Shown: positions 46,387 through 55,043 of the stretch, one piece after another
Layout of the letters: each line of letters starts with the position of its first letter
How positions within the stretch are numbered: the first letter of the stretch is position 1
Assembly: GCF_022899355.1 (NCBI RefSeq)
Contig: NZ_JALJCK010000007.1
Span: 248,001 to 312,000, forward strand
Direction: 5' to 3'
Origin: Shinella yambaruensis
Lineage (GTDB): Bacteria; Pseudomonadota; Alphaproteobacteria; Rhizobiales; Rhizobiaceae
DNA length: 64,000 nucleotides
The notes under the pieces: generated by a model
What the model was told of the DNA's origin: nothing
What the model saw: the letters and a program-made list of their open reading frames with translations, nothing else
Database searches by the model: none
Made by a program: the position numbers and the translations under genes

Positions 46387-47268
46387 TTGCACACTGTCGC
46401 CTTCCCCAACAAGATCCTGCCCTATCTCCTGGTCGCGCCCCAGATCATCCTCACCGTGGTCTTCTTCTTCTGGCCGGCGAGCCAGGCGATCTACCAGTCG
46501 ACCCTGCGCGAGGATCCGTTCGGCCTGAAGAGCGGCTTTGTGGGCCTTGCCAATTTCTCCGCCGTGCTTGCCGATCCCAACTACCTCTCCTCGCTGCAGG
46601 TCACCGTGATCTTCAGTATCCTGACGGCGCTGGTGTCGATGGGCGTCGCGCTGCTGCTGGCGACCGCCGCCGACAGGGTGGTGCGCGGCCAGACGCTCTA
46701 TCGCACGCTGCTGATCTGGCCCTATGCGGTGGCGCCGGCCGTCGCCGGCATGCTCTGGCTCTTCATGTTCAACCCGGCCATGGGCACGCTTGCCTATTTG
46801 CTCCGGCGCAACGGTTTTGGCTGGGATCCGCTTCTCAACGGCGACCAGGCCATGGCGCTCATCGTGGTCGCCGCGGCCTGGAAGCAGATCAGCTACAATT
46901 TCCTGTTCTTCGTCGCCGGCCTCCAGGCGATCCCGAGATCGCTGATCGAGGCCGCTTCCATCGACGGCGCGCGGGGTGCGCGGCGCTTCTGGACCATCGT
47001 CTTCCCGCTTCTTGCGCCCACCACCTTCTTCCTCCTGGTGGTCAACACCGTCTATGCCTTCTTTGACACGTTCGGCATCATTCACGCGGTCACCGGCGGC
47101 GGTCCCGCCAAGGCGACCGAGACGCTGGTCTACAAGGTCTACAACGACGGCTTCGTCAACCTCAACCTTGGCTCCTCCGCCGCGCAATCGGTGATCCTGA
47201 TGATCATCGTCATCGCGCTGACCGCCTTCCAGTTCCGCTTCGTCGAGAAGCGCGTGCACTACGGGTGA
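46387..47268 (+). CDS. ugpA: sn-Glycerol-3-phosphate ABC transporter, permease UgpA
   Basis: A 293-residue inner-membrane permease with six helices and the EAA loop [26 protein letters not shown]. It begins at a TTG (46387) supported by GGGAG seven bases upstream; no ATG or GTG is suitably placed. The N-terminus [24 protein letters not shown] and order in the operon identify UgpA. It pairs with UgpE to form the channel. Confidence 0.93.
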   Translation: MHTVAFPNKILPYLLVAPQIILTVVFFFWPASQAIYQSTLREDPFGLKSGFVGLANFSAVLADPNYLSSLQVTVIFSILTALVSMGVALLLATAADRVVRGQTLYRTLLIWPYAVAPAVAGMLWLFMFNPAMGTLAYLLRRNGFGWDPLLNGDQAMALIVVAAAWKQISYNFLFFVAGLQAIPRSLIEAASIDGARGARRFWTIVFPLLAPTTFFLLVVNTVYAFFDTFGIIHAVTGGGPAKATETLVYKVYNDGFVNLNLGSSAAQSVILMIIVIALTAFQFRFVEKRVHYG

Positions 47269-47277
47269 GGAGAGGCC

Positions 47278-48126
47278 ATGATCGAAAAACGCCCCATCGC
47301 CAATCTCATCGGCCACTTCGTGCTGATCCTCGGGATCATCGTTGTCGCCTTTCCGATCTACTACACCTTCATCGCCTCGACGATGACCTCGGAGGCCATC
47401 ATCCGGCCACCGATGTCGCTGTTGCCGGGTGGCCACCTGGTCGAGAATTATTCCGACGCCATGGCCGGCGGCGTCGAGCGGGTCGTCGGCGTCAGCCTGG
47501 AGCGGCTGCTGCTCAATTCCTTCGTCGTGGCCATCGCCATCGCGGTGGGCAAGATCGTCATCTCGTTCCTGTCCGCCTTCGCCATCGTCTTCTTCCGCTT
47601 TCCGCTGCGAATGGTGTTCTTCTGGATGATCTTCGTCACCCTGATGCTGCCGGTCGAGGTGCGCATCCTGCCGACCTACAAGGTGATCGTCGATCTTGGC
47701 CTGATCGACACCTATGCCGGGCTGACGCTGCCGCTGATGGCGTCGGCCACGGCGACCTTCCTGTTCCGGCAGTTCTTCCTCACCATTCCCGGCGAACTGG
47801 TCGAGGCGGCGCGCATCGACAATGCCGGGCCGTTCCGCTTCATGCGCGATATCCTGCTGCCGCTCTCCAGCACCAATATCGCGGCGCTCTTCGTGATCCT
47901 CTTCATCTACGGCTGGACGCAGTACCTCTGGCCGCTTCTCGTCACCAACGACGCGAAGATGAACACGATCATCATCGGGCTGCGTCGCATGGTGGACTTC
48001 ACGGATGCCTCCACGCCGTGGAACTACGTCATGGTGACGGCGATCCTCGCCATCATCCCGCCCATCCTCGTCGTCGTGCTGATGCAGCGATGGTTCGTCA
48101 AAGGTCTCGTGGAGACGGAGAAGTAA
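47278..48126 (+). CDS. ugpE: sn-Glycerol-3-phosphate ABC transporter, permease UgpE
   Basis: A 282-residue inner-membrane permease with six helices. The EAA loop reads [27 protein letters not shown], and the [16 protein letters not shown] segment is characteristic of UgpE. It starts 9 bp after ugpA with GGAGAGG upstream and overlaps the ATPase start by one base (TAATG). Confidence 0.93.
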   Translation: MIEKRPIANLIGHFVLILGIIVVAFPIYYTFIASTMTSEAIIRPPMSLLPGGHLVENYSDAMAGGVERVVGVSLERLLLNSFVVAIAIAVGKIVISFLSAFAIVFFRFPLRMVFFWMIFVTLMLPVEVRILPTYKVIVDLGLIDTYAGLTLPLMASATATFLFRQFFLTIPGELVEAARIDNAGPFRFMRDILLPLSSTNIAALFVILFIYGWTQYLWPLLVTNDAKMNTIIIGLRRMVDFTDASTPWNYVMVTAILAIIPPILVVVLMQRWFVKGLVETEK

Positions 48127-49172
48127 TGGCCAGGATTGTACTCAACGATGTCCGCAAGACCTATGGAACGGTGGAAGCGATCAAGGGTGTCTCGCTCGAC
48201 ATCGCGGATGGCGAGCTGATCGTGCTGGTCGGCCCGTCCGGCTGCGGAAAGTCGACGCTGCTGCGCATGATCGCCGGGCTCGAAGGCATTACCGGCGGGA
48301 CGATCTCGATCGGCGACCGGGTCGTCAACGATCTGGAGCCGTCCGAGCGCGACATCGCCATGGTCTTCCAGAACTACGCGCTCTATCCGCACATGACGGT
48401 GCGCCAGAACCTCGCCTACGGCCTGAAGAACCGCAACACGCCCAAGCCGGAAATCGACCGGCGGATCGCCGAGGCGGCCAAGGCGCTGGAGATCGAGCCG
48501 TTCCTCGAGCGCAAGCCCCGGCAATTGTCCGGCGGCCAGCGCCAGCGCGTCGCCATGGGCCGCGCCATCGTGCGCGAGCCGGCAGCCTACCTGTTCGACG
48601 AGCCGCTCTCCAACCTCGATGCCAAGCTGCGGGTGCAGATGCGGGTCGAGATCAAGCGGCTGCAACGGTCCCTGGCGACGACCAGCGTCTATGTCACCCA
48701 TGACCAGATGGAGGCGATGACGCTCGCCGACCGGCTCGTCGTGCTGAACGGCGGTCATATCGAGCAGGTCGGCACGCCGATCGAACTCTACGAGAAGCCG
48801 GCGACGACCTTTGTCGCCACCTTCATCGGTTCACCGTCGATGAACCTGCTTGCCACGCCGGCGCCGGGCGCCGGATGGGTGCTTTCCGGCGCGACACACC
48901 TGCCGGCTGGCGTCGCCACCCTCGGCATCCGGCCGGAGGACCTGCACCTGGCGGAGGAGGGGCGCGACGATGCCTTTCGCGCCGATGTCAAGGTTGCCGC
49001 CGTCGAGCTTGTCGGCGCGGAGAGCTACGTGCACGGCACGCTGCCGGACGGCACCCCAATCGTCTTCCGCGTCGCCGGCCGCTCGCGCATCGCCATGGAT
49101 GACACCATGACCATCGGCGCTGCGGCATCGGGCCTGCATTTCTTCGACCAGGAGGGTGCGCGGCTCGCATAG
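48126..49172 (+). CDS. ugpC: sn-Glycerol-3-phosphate ABC transporter, ATP-binding protein
   Basis: A 348-residue MalK-type ATPase. Walker A is [12 protein letters not shown], signature [15 protein letters not shown], Walker [16 protein letters not shown] and switch [11 protein letters not shown]. The C-terminal third is the TOBE/OB regulatory domain ([13 protein letters not shown]). It closes ugpBAEC and is convergent with the TIM-barrel gene 25 bp away. In E. coli UgpC is a regulatory target of internal phosphate; whether that holds here is unknown. Confidence 0.93.
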   Translation: MARIVLNDVRKTYGTVEAIKGVSLDIADGELIVLVGPSGCGKSTLLRMIAGLEGITGGTISIGDRVVNDLEPSERDIAMVFQNYALYPHMTVRQNLAYGLKNRNTPKPEIDRRIAEAAKALEIEPFLERKPRQLSGGQRQRVAMGRAIVREPAAYLFDEPLSNLDAKLRVQMRVEIKRLQRSLATTSVYVTHDQMEAMTLADRLVVLNGGHIEQVGTPIELYEKPATTFVATFIGSPSMNLLATPAPGAGWVLSGATHLPAGVATLGIRPEDLHLAEEGRDDAFRADVKVAAVELVGAESYVHGTLPDGTPIVFRVAGRSRIAMDDTMTIGAAASGLHFFDQEGARLA

Positions 49173-49197
49173 GCTTACCGTCACGCCGAAAAGGGCG

Positions 49198-50082
49198 TCA
49201 CCGCAGGATCAGCCGCTCCATGAGGGCCTTGAGGTCCCTCGCCACGGCAAAGCTGTCGTCCTGGTGCTGGCGCCTGCAGAAGAGCTCGCAGCTCCACCAG
49301 CCGGTATAACCGGTGGACTTGACGGCATCGACCCAGCTTTGGAGGTCGAGCACGCCCTGGCCGGTCGGCACGTCCCGGAGGACGGGTTCGTTCGGTATGC
49401 CGCCGGCATAGGGCAGGGAATCGCAAAGATGCACGCCGTAGATCAGCGCCTTGTCGAGCCGGGCGATCCGTTCCGGCGTGTCGCCGCTGGTATAGGAATG
49501 CCAGAAGTCGATGACGATGCGCACATTGTCCCGCTTGCAGCGGTCGATCACCTGCAACTGGGCATCCATCGTGTTGAGCGGCGTCCAGGACAGCGCTTCG
49601 AGATAGACGAGCAGGCCATGCGATGCGGCGATGTCCGCGACGGCCTGGAGATTGACGGCGGTGAGATCCAGCTGGGCGTCCGTCGGCAGATCGACGAGGC
49701 CGCGGTAGAGGTCGGGATACCGCTCCGCGGCGCCTGCCTCGAAGACCCGGATATCCAGCGGGCCGGTGATGGCCTCGATGCCTTTCGCCCCGGCCGCCGA
49801 GGCCAGCGCACAGAGCTCTTCGGCCTCCCGCAGCATCTGCCGGCGGCCGTCGCCCTGCCGCTCGAGGTCGATCAGGAAGCCGATGCCGGGCAGGACGAGG
49901 CCGTCGAGCCGCGCCTTCAGCTCGGATGTGGAGAAGCCGGCCTCAAGGAAGGCGGCGATCTTCGGGCCGGAGGTTTCGAGGCCGTCGAAGCCGAGGCTGC
50001 GCGCGATGGCGATGTCGATCGCCAGCGTGTTCGGCCGGGATGCCATGGAATGGTAGATGAGCTGGTTTTCTGTCCGGGTCAT
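49198..50082 (-). CDS. Sugar isomerase/epimerase-type TIM-barrel enzyme (IolE-like fold)
   Basis: A 294-residue cytoplasmic enzyme of the xylose-isomerase-like TIM-barrel superfamily. Four metal ligands of the family are present: E162 (VYLEALSW), D192 (VIDFWHSY), H218 (GVHLCDS) and E266 (WSCELFC). Relatives include inosose dehydratase IolE, epimerases and the lyase subunits acting on 3-keto sugars. The gene overlaps by 4 bp the end of a Gfo/Idh gene and is expressed leftward with it. The metal site looks intact, so enzymatic activity is likely; the substrate is unknown. It lies beside an IolD-like gene and GMC oxidoreductases. Confidence 0.82.
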   Translation of the reverse strand: MTRTENQLIYHSMASRPNTLAIDIAIARSLGFDGLETSGPKIAAFLEAGFSTSELKARLDGLVLPGIGFLIDLERQGDGRRQMLREAEELCALASAAGAKGIEAITGPLDIRVFEAGAAERYPDLYRGLVDLPTDAQLDLTAVNLQAVADIAASHGLLVYLEALSWTPLNTMDAQLQVIDRCKRDNVRIVIDFWHSYTSGDTPERIARLDKALIYGVHLCDSLPYAGGIPNEPVLRDVPTGQGVLDLQSWVDAVKSTGYTGWWSCELFCRRQHQDDSFAVARDLKALMERLILR

Positions 50083-51113
50083 GGATGCGAGCCTCCTGCG
50101 CTCGTCTTTGCGTCAACGGTCCCGACGGAAACGGGCCGTTTGTTCCGGGCCGCGCGGATGGCTTCCGCGGCGCGCAGCGCGATGACATTGTCCTCGCCGA
50201 GCGACATCCATGTCGCCGGCTTGCGGGGCAAGGCCATGAAGGCTTGGATCGTCGTGACATGCGGGTCGCGCTCGCGCACCGGGATGAGCTCGTTCCGCCC
50301 GTTCAGCCGCCGGACCAGCGTGCCGGTGCCTTTTCCGCTGAGCGTTCCATGGGCGGTCAGCGTGCCGCGGTCGCCGGCGAGCATGACGATGCTCTCGAAC
50401 TCCGCTGTCGTGAAACTCTCGTAGGATTGAAGGACGGCGCCGCCCGACAGGCCCAGCGCATAGGACTGCTGGTCGGTCTCGCCCTGCGCCGGCGAGGCCG
50501 AAAGGGCGGAGGCGGCGACAGGCTCCTGGCCGGTGAGGAAACGCGCAAGGTCGATGCTGTCGATGGAGGCTTCGAAGAGCGCATCGCCACGGTCCACCGC
50601 CTCGTCGACATGGCGGTTGGGCGGTGGCTGAAAGGGGGCGCCGCGCGCGATGAGGAGCGATTGCAGCGTGCCGATTTCCCCTTCCAGCAGCAGCCGGCGC
50701 ATGGTCTGGTGGGGCGAAAGGGTGCGGAAGGGCTGGTGGAGCGCCAGGGTGATGCCCGCCGTCCGGCATGTCTCGACGAGGCTTGCCGCCAGATGGCTGC
50801 TGCCGGCGATCGGGCCGTCGCACAGGACGTGTTTGCGCTCATCCGCCGCTGCCAGGATGTAATGCTTGCGCCGGCCGCGGACGGCGCTGACATAGGCGAA
50901 GCCGATGCGCGGATCCTGCAGCGCGCGCCGGGCATCGAGGGCGACGCCGGGGATGTGCATGTCCTGCGAGAAATGCGTCGCATATTGCCGGTTGCGGCTG
51001 ACGACCCACAGGGGTTCCTGTCCGGCCGAGCGGATCGCCGCAACCATGTGCTCCGTTGTTATGGTTCCGGTCCCCATGACGGACCATCCGACCGCTTCAC
51101 TGGACTGCACCAC
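50079..51113 (-). CDS. Gfo/Idh/MocA-family protein lacking canonical catalytic residues
   Basis: A 344-residue protein with an N-terminal Rossmann domain (GWSVMGTGTITTEHMVAAIRS; the glycine motif is GxGxI) and a C-terminal alpha/beta domain. In family dehydrogenases the catalytic lysine lies in an EKP motif; here the equivalent is D99-G100-P101. The later DxGxHxxD motif is EASIDSID, with the histidine replaced by aspartate. It may therefore be a non-oxidising member, such as a lyase or hydratase, or act with altered chemistry. GTG at 51113 is preceded by GGGAGG. It starts the leftward pair with the TIM-barrel gene and is divergent from the XRE regulator. Confidence 0.8.
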   Translation of the reverse strand: MVQSSEAVGWSVMGTGTITTEHMVAAIRSAGQEPLWVVSRNRQYATHFSQDMHIPGVALDARRALQDPRIGFAYVSAVRGRRKHYILAAADERKHVLCDGPIAGSSHLAASLVETCRTAGITLALHQPFRTLSPHQTMRRLLLEGEIGTLQSLLIARGAPFQPPPNRHVDEAVDRGDALFEASIDSIDLARFLTGQEPVAASALSASPAQGETDQQSYALGLSGGAVLQSYESFTTAEFESIVMLAGDRGTLTAHGTLSGKGTGTLVRRLNGRNELIPVRERDPHVTTIQAFMALPRKPATWMSLGEDNVIALRAAEAIRAARNKRPVSVGTVDAKTSAGGSHP

Positions 51114-51208
51114 GGATCCTCCCTTTCATCCTGCGGAGCTTGACCGCTCGACCCCGGTGCCACAATTGCGCAGGCGATTGATGTCTTTAGCGATATGAAG
51201 TAGAACTA

Positions 51209-51224
51209 GCGTCATAATGCGTCA
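51209..51224 (+). promoter_or_regulatory. Direct repeat GCGTCA-N4-GCGTCA upstream of the XRE regulator
   Basis: GCGTCA at 51209-51214 and 51219-51224 are separated by TAAT, a 10-bp period. The site lies in the 135-bp gap between the divergent Gfo/Idh and XRE genes. The same arrangement is at 53019-53034 before the TPP enzyme gene, so it is a good candidate for the binding site of the XRE protein. Confidence 0.6.
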
Positions 51225-51248
51225 GGTAGGGCGCTGGCGGGGGTGGAA

Positions 51249-52073
51249 ATGGATCAGCTGGGACGAGACGGGGCCGCCTTGGCGGCGAACCTCAGGACGC
51301 TGTGCGAGCAGCACGGTTCGGTCGCGGCCGTCTGCCGCAAGATCAACGTCAACCGGCAGCAGTTCAACAAGTACCTGTCGGGCGCCCACGTGCCGTCGCC
51401 TGCCAATCTCAGGATCATCGCGAACTATTTCGGCCTCAGCGTCCCCATGCTCTTTGCCGAGCCGGAGGAGTTCCGCACGCTGGTGGAGGGCAACTTCTTC
51501 CACGCGATGGCGACCGCCCGGCAGCTGCCGGAATTCTCGCGCTTCGTCTCGGACATGATCGTCGAGAACAATGCCGATCACAACGACATCGTAGGGGTCT
51601 ACGACCGTTACCAGTTCTCTTCGATCTACAAGGGTTTCGTGCTGCGGTCGGCCTTCTGCATCTACCGCAACAGGGAATTCCTCCAGCACTATTATGTCGA
51701 GCGCTTCCCGAGTTTCGACGACCCGAAGAAGACGGAATATGTCTTCAAATATTACGGCTTCTGCTTCCCCGTCGCCGACCGTCTCTTCACGGCGGATTTC
51801 GAGGGCATCCAGTCGAACGAGATGACCTTCGGCGTCTATGCGCAGGTCAAGCGCAATGCCAAGCGCTTCATGTTCGGCATTTCGAGCGGCATCGCCGCGA
51901 CCGTCTTCCGCCAGCCCTATTCCACGAAGGTCGCGCTGCACTACAGGGGGCCTGGCCTGTTGCGCCGCGAGCATCTCAAGGAGCTGACGGTGATGGACCG
52001 CAACGATCCCAGCATTCCGCGCGAGGCGTTGCAGTATCTCGGCGACGGCTCCGACATGATCCAGATGAGCTGA
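51249..52073 (+). CDS. XRE-family regulator with an uncharacterised C-terminal domain
   Basis: A 274-residue protein from the ATG at 51249 (a GTG two codons earlier is possible). The N-terminal helix-turn-helix (about 8-65) contains SVAAVCRKINVNRQQFNKYLSGAHVPSPANLRIIANYF. Residues 80-274 form a large domain rich in aromatic residues (VDRYQFSSIYKGFVLRSAFCIYRN and YVFKYYGFCFPVADRLF), probably a ligand sensor; I do not recognise the family. It sits in the middle of the cluster, divergent from the Gfo/Idh pair and convergent with the cupin-like gene, and spaced GCGTCA repeats lie before it and before the TPP gene. It is likely the local regulator. Confidence 0.8.
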   Translation: MDQLGRDGAALAANLRTLCEQHGSVAAVCRKINVNRQQFNKYLSGAHVPSPANLRIIANYFGLSVPMLFAEPEEFRTLVEGNFFHAMATARQLPEFSRFVSDMIVENNADHNDIVGVYDRYQFSSIYKGFVLRSAFCIYRNREFLQHYYVERFPSFDDPKKTEYVFKYYGFCFPVADRLFTADFEGIQSNEMTFGVYAQVKRNAKRFMFGISSGIAATVFRQPYSTKVALHYRGPGLLRREHLKELTVMDRNDPSIPREALQYLGDGSDMIQMS

Positions 52074-52083
52074 GACGGCCCGG

Positions 52084-52773
52084 TCAGGGGTGCAGTTCGA
52101 CGGCGAGCCAGACGCTGTCGCTGTCCGCATAGTAGCGGTGCCAGGGATAGGTCCACTGGTTCTCGCCCGTCACCCGGCAAAAGGGATCGTGCGAATAGCC
52201 GATCGGCATCACCACGTCCTCGTAGAGGGTCGCCGCGTCGCGGGCCTTGAATTTCTGCATGCGGCCGAGCCCGTGGATCTGCGTGTGCGTTTCCAGGAAC
52301 GGGTGCTCGTTGTGGATGAAGCAATCCGTGTCGCCCGGCGACCACCAGAGATTGAGCTTCAGCGTGAAGACCTGCGGCGCCTCTGCCGCCGCGCGCTCAT
52401 TGGTAAAGACGCGCGGATCGAGCGTGACGGTGCCGATCTCGTCCTGCGCCGAGATATAGAGCGGGGTGTCGCGCGGAAAGCTGCGGATGCGGTTGCCCAG
52501 CCAGTCCCAGCCGCGGAACATGCAGCCGCCGAGATTGGTCGGGTTGACGACCTTGATGAGCGCCGCCCGCTCCGCCGAGCGGATGCGGCCACCCTTCAGC
52601 CAGGTCGATTTCCATGCCGGCACGATGGCGGGGTGCTCGTCGCCCGTCACCATCGGGGTGGGGCTGATATTGACCACGATGGCGTCCGCCACGTCATGGT
52701 CGACCACGTTCTCGACCAGCTTTGCCGAAATGAAGTCATCTGCGAAAGCCAGGTCTCTGCTCAGGTTCTGCAC
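52084..52773 (-). CDS. Cupin-like protein of unknown function
   Basis: A 229-residue cytoplasmic protein without signal peptide or membrane segment. A likely cupin core lies in its C-terminal half: HNEHPFLETHTQIHGLGRMQKF (about residues 150-171) has the spaced His and Glu metal ligands, and YPWHRYYADSDSVWLAVELHP closes the protein. The N-terminal half contains NISPTPMVTGDEHPAIVPAW and KVVNPTNLGGCMFRGWDWLGNRI. I do not recognise a named family. It is divergent from the TPP enzyme gene and convergent with the regulator. The analogy to IolB, the cupin isomerase of inositol breakdown, is by fold and company only. Confidence 0.75.
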   Translation of the reverse strand: MQNLSRDLAFADDFISAKLVENVVDHDVADAIVVNISPTPMVTGDEHPAIVPAWKSTWLKGGRIRSAERAALIKVVNPTNLGGCMFRGWDWLGNRIRSFPRDTPLYISAQDEIGTVTLDPRVFTNERAAAEAPQVFTLKLNLWWSPGDTDCFIHNEHPFLETHTQIHGLGRMQKFKARDAATLYEDVVMPIGYSHDPFCRVTGENQWTYPWHRYYADSDSVWLAVELHP

Positions 52774-52855
52774 GGCGATGCCTCTTTTGTCTGTCCGTGT
52801 CCTGAGAAAGCCATAGCGCGTGTCGCGATAGAAGTGCGCGGCGGAATTAATTTAT

Positions 52856-53034
52856 TCGCGTGATGACGCGATACCAGCTTCACTTTGCGAAAGATGGCTC
52901 CCTTTGCGGGCATCCGCTCTGTCCGATCAGGACGCATGGGGACCATTACAAATTGTCCAAGCCAGCGGCGGTGTAGCGGGCGAGACTGGAAACTATGACG
53001 CAGAACTGCTTTTGGAGTGCGTCATCTCGCGTCA
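52856..53034. promoter_or_regulatory. Operator region with GCGTCA repeats between the cupin-like and TPP genes
   Basis: Within the 376-bp divergent gap 52774-53149 lie TCGCG-N6-CGCGA (52856-52871, containing TGACGC), a single TGACGC (52996-53001) and the direct repeat GCGTCA-TCTC-GCGTCA (53019-53034). The last has the same 10-bp period as the site before the XRE gene. Together they could control both divergent promoters. No additional gene is evident in the gap. Confidence 0.55.
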
Positions 53035-53149
53035 GTGTTTCGATGGCTGCGAACTTGCGGCGGCGCTCCGCTCGGCCGAAGAATAAGCCCATCGCCGGAA
53101 GGCTCCCCTTCCTGCTCACGAGACAACGATATTTCAGAGGGTCGATCAC

Positions 53150-54952
53150 ATGAAACTGACAGGTGGCCAAGTCGTCGCAAAAGCGTTGAAGGAATACGGC
53201 GTCGAATATGTGGCGGGCGTGCCCGGCCATGGCATCTGGTCGCTGTTCGACGCCTTCCTGCAGGAAGGCTCGGAGATCCCCTTCATCCAGGTGATGCACG
53301 AGCAGAGCGCGGTTCACATGGCGGACGGCTATTATCGTGCCTCCGGCAAGCCGATGGCCTGCTCCACCTCGGTCGGCCCGGGCGCGGCCAACACCATCAT
53401 CGGCCTTGCGACCGCCTATTGCGATTCCACCTCGCTCTTCTACGTCTCCGGTTCGCCCCAGACCTACATGCACGGCCACGGCACCATGCAGGAGCTGGAG
53501 CGCCAGCAGGACAACGCCTTTCCGCGCATCACCGAGCAGGTGACCAAGCGCGCCTGGCAGGCCAATTCGGTGCAGGTCCTCCCAAGCATCATGCACCGCG
53601 CCTTCAGCGAACTCATGACGGGCCGTCCGGGTCCGGTCCATGTCGAGGTTCCGATGGACGTCCAGGTCGAGGCGGCGGATGTCACCATCCATCCGCTCGG
53701 CAAGCGCCTGCCGGTCGGCGTCGCCTATCCGGATCCGAAGGCCGTCGAGGCGGCGCTGAAGGTGCTTCTTGCCGCCGAACGCCCGGTCATCGTCGCCGGC
53801 GGCGGCGCCATCACGGCGAACGCCTCGGCCGAACTGACGCGCCTTGCCGAAAAGCTCGGCGCGGCCGTCTCCATCACCTGGAACGGCAAGGGTGCGATTT
53901 CGGAAGATCACGCGCTGTTCATCGGCGCTGTCGGCCAGACAGGCACGACCTGCGGCAACAAGATCACCGCCTCGGCCGACGTCGTCGTCTCGGTCGGCTG
54001 CCGCTTCACCGACTGGTCGGCCTCGTCCTATGCCAAGGGCGTCTCCTTCTCGATCCCCTCGGCCAAGCTGATCCATATCGACCTCGACCCGCGCGAGATC
54101 GGCAAGAACTACGAGACCGAGGTCGGCATCGTCGCCGACGCCAAGGTGACGCTGGAGGCGATCCTGTCGCTCATCTCCGATGCGGACGCGCAGAAGATGC
54201 AGGCACGCCGCGAGACCTTCCTCGCCGACGTGCAGAAGGCCAAGGCCGACTGGCGCGCCCAGGTCGAGCCGCGCGAGAACAGCCGCGAGACGCCCTTCAC
54301 CTCGCAGCGCCCGCTGGTGGCACTGCGCAAGGTCCTGGACCGCAACGGCATCGTCGTCGTCGGCTCGGGCAACACGCAGGGCTCGGTGAAGCAGAGCTTC
54401 CCGGTCTACGAGCCGCGCACGCACCTCACCTCCGGTTCCTATTCGCCGATGGGCTGGGCGGTGCCGGCGGCGATGGGCGCCAAGCTCGCCTGCCCGGACC
54501 GGCAGGTCGTGGCCATCGTCGGCGACGGGGACTTCATGATGTCGCTGCCGGAAATGGGCACGGCGGTCATGAACGGCATCAACGTCGTGTTCCTCGTCCT
54601 GAACAACCAGGGCTACATGTCGATCCGCGGCGGGCAGCGCAAGTTCATGGGCCGCCACATCGCCTCCGAGTTCAACCATCACGCCGGCAATGGCGCGCCC
54701 TATTCGGCGGATATCGCCGCCTCCGCCAGAGCCTTTGGCCTTCAGGCCTTTAAGGTCGAGAAGGACGAGGAGCTTGAAAGCAGCCTGAAGGCGGCGCTCG
54801 ACTGCGGCGGTCCGGCCCTCGTCGAAGTCATCGTCTCGCGGGATGCCGCCGGCCCGTTCGCTACCGGCTGGTGGGACTTCCCGTCGCCGGCCTACTACGA
54901 GAAGGAGCAGGCCGCCTACGCGGACATGCGCGCCCTCGAACAGCATCTCTAA
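53150..54952 (+). CDS. Thiamine-diphosphate enzyme resembling IolD/acetolactate synthase
   Basis: A 600-residue cytoplasmic enzyme with the three-domain ThDP fold. The cofactor-activating glutamate is E51 (VMHEQSAVHMADGY), and the ThDP/Mg motif begins GDG at residues 458-460 and runs to NNQG. Within the family several stretches look more like IolD, the trihydroxycyclohexanedione hydrolase of inositol catabolism, than acetolactate synthase: CSTSVGPGAAN, VGCRFTDWSASS, ADAKVTLEAIL and the C-terminal TGWWDFPSP. Cleavage of a C-C bond next to a carbonyl in a cyclic or sugar-like substrate is therefore plausible. AGAGGG precedes the ATG. It opens the rightward run to the HisD-like gene and the ABC importer. 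Confidence 0.82.
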   Translation: MKLTGGQVVAKALKEYGVEYVAGVPGHGIWSLFDAFLQEGSEIPFIQVMHEQSAVHMADGYYRASGKPMACSTSVGPGAANTIIGLATAYCDSTSLFYVSGSPQTYMHGHGTMQELERQQDNAFPRITEQVTKRAWQANSVQVLPSIMHRAFSELMTGRPGPVHVEVPMDVQVEAADVTIHPLGKRLPVGVAYPDPKAVEAALKVLLAAERPVIVAGGGAITANASAELTRLAEKLGAAVSITWNGKGAISEDHALFIGAVGQTGTTCGNKITASADVVVSVGCRFTDWSASSYAKGVSFSIPSAKLIHIDLDPREIGKNYETEVGIVADAKVTLEAILSLISDADAQKMQARRETFLADVQKAKADWRAQVEPRENSRETPFTSQRPLVALRKVLDRNGIVVVGSGNTQGSVKQSFPVYEPRTHLTSGSYSPMGWAVPAAMGAKLACPDRQVVAIVGDGDFMMSLPEMGTAVMNGINVVFLVLNNQGYMSIRGGQRKFMGRHIASEFNHHAGNGAPYSADIAASARAFGLQAFKVEKDEELESSLKAALDCGGPALVEVIVSRDAAGPFATGWWDFPSPAYYEKEQAAYADMRALEQHL

Positions 54953-54962
54953 AATCCCGGCG

Positions 54963-54980
54963 GGGAGGCATCCGCCTCCC
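54963..54980 (+). other. Hairpin between the TPP and HisD-like genes
   Basis: GGGAGGC (54963-54969) pairs with GCCTCCC (54974-54980) around ATCC, followed by TTGTC. It lies 11 bp after the TPP gene and may be a partial terminator or stabilising structure within the operon. Confidence 0.45.
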
Positions 54981-55043
54981 TTGTCCTCCCAAGACGATTG
55001 ACAACGCGGCGCTGACGGCGGCCGTGAACGAAGAGACTTTGTC

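Noticed and set aside
53150-54952. Sulfoacetaldehyde acetyltransferase (Xsc) or plain acetolactate synthase as identity of the TPP enzyme
   Set aside because: The N-terminal active-site region and C-terminal segment do not look like Xsc. IolD-like stretches are stronger than acetolactate synthase ones, and no small regulatory subunit gene is present.
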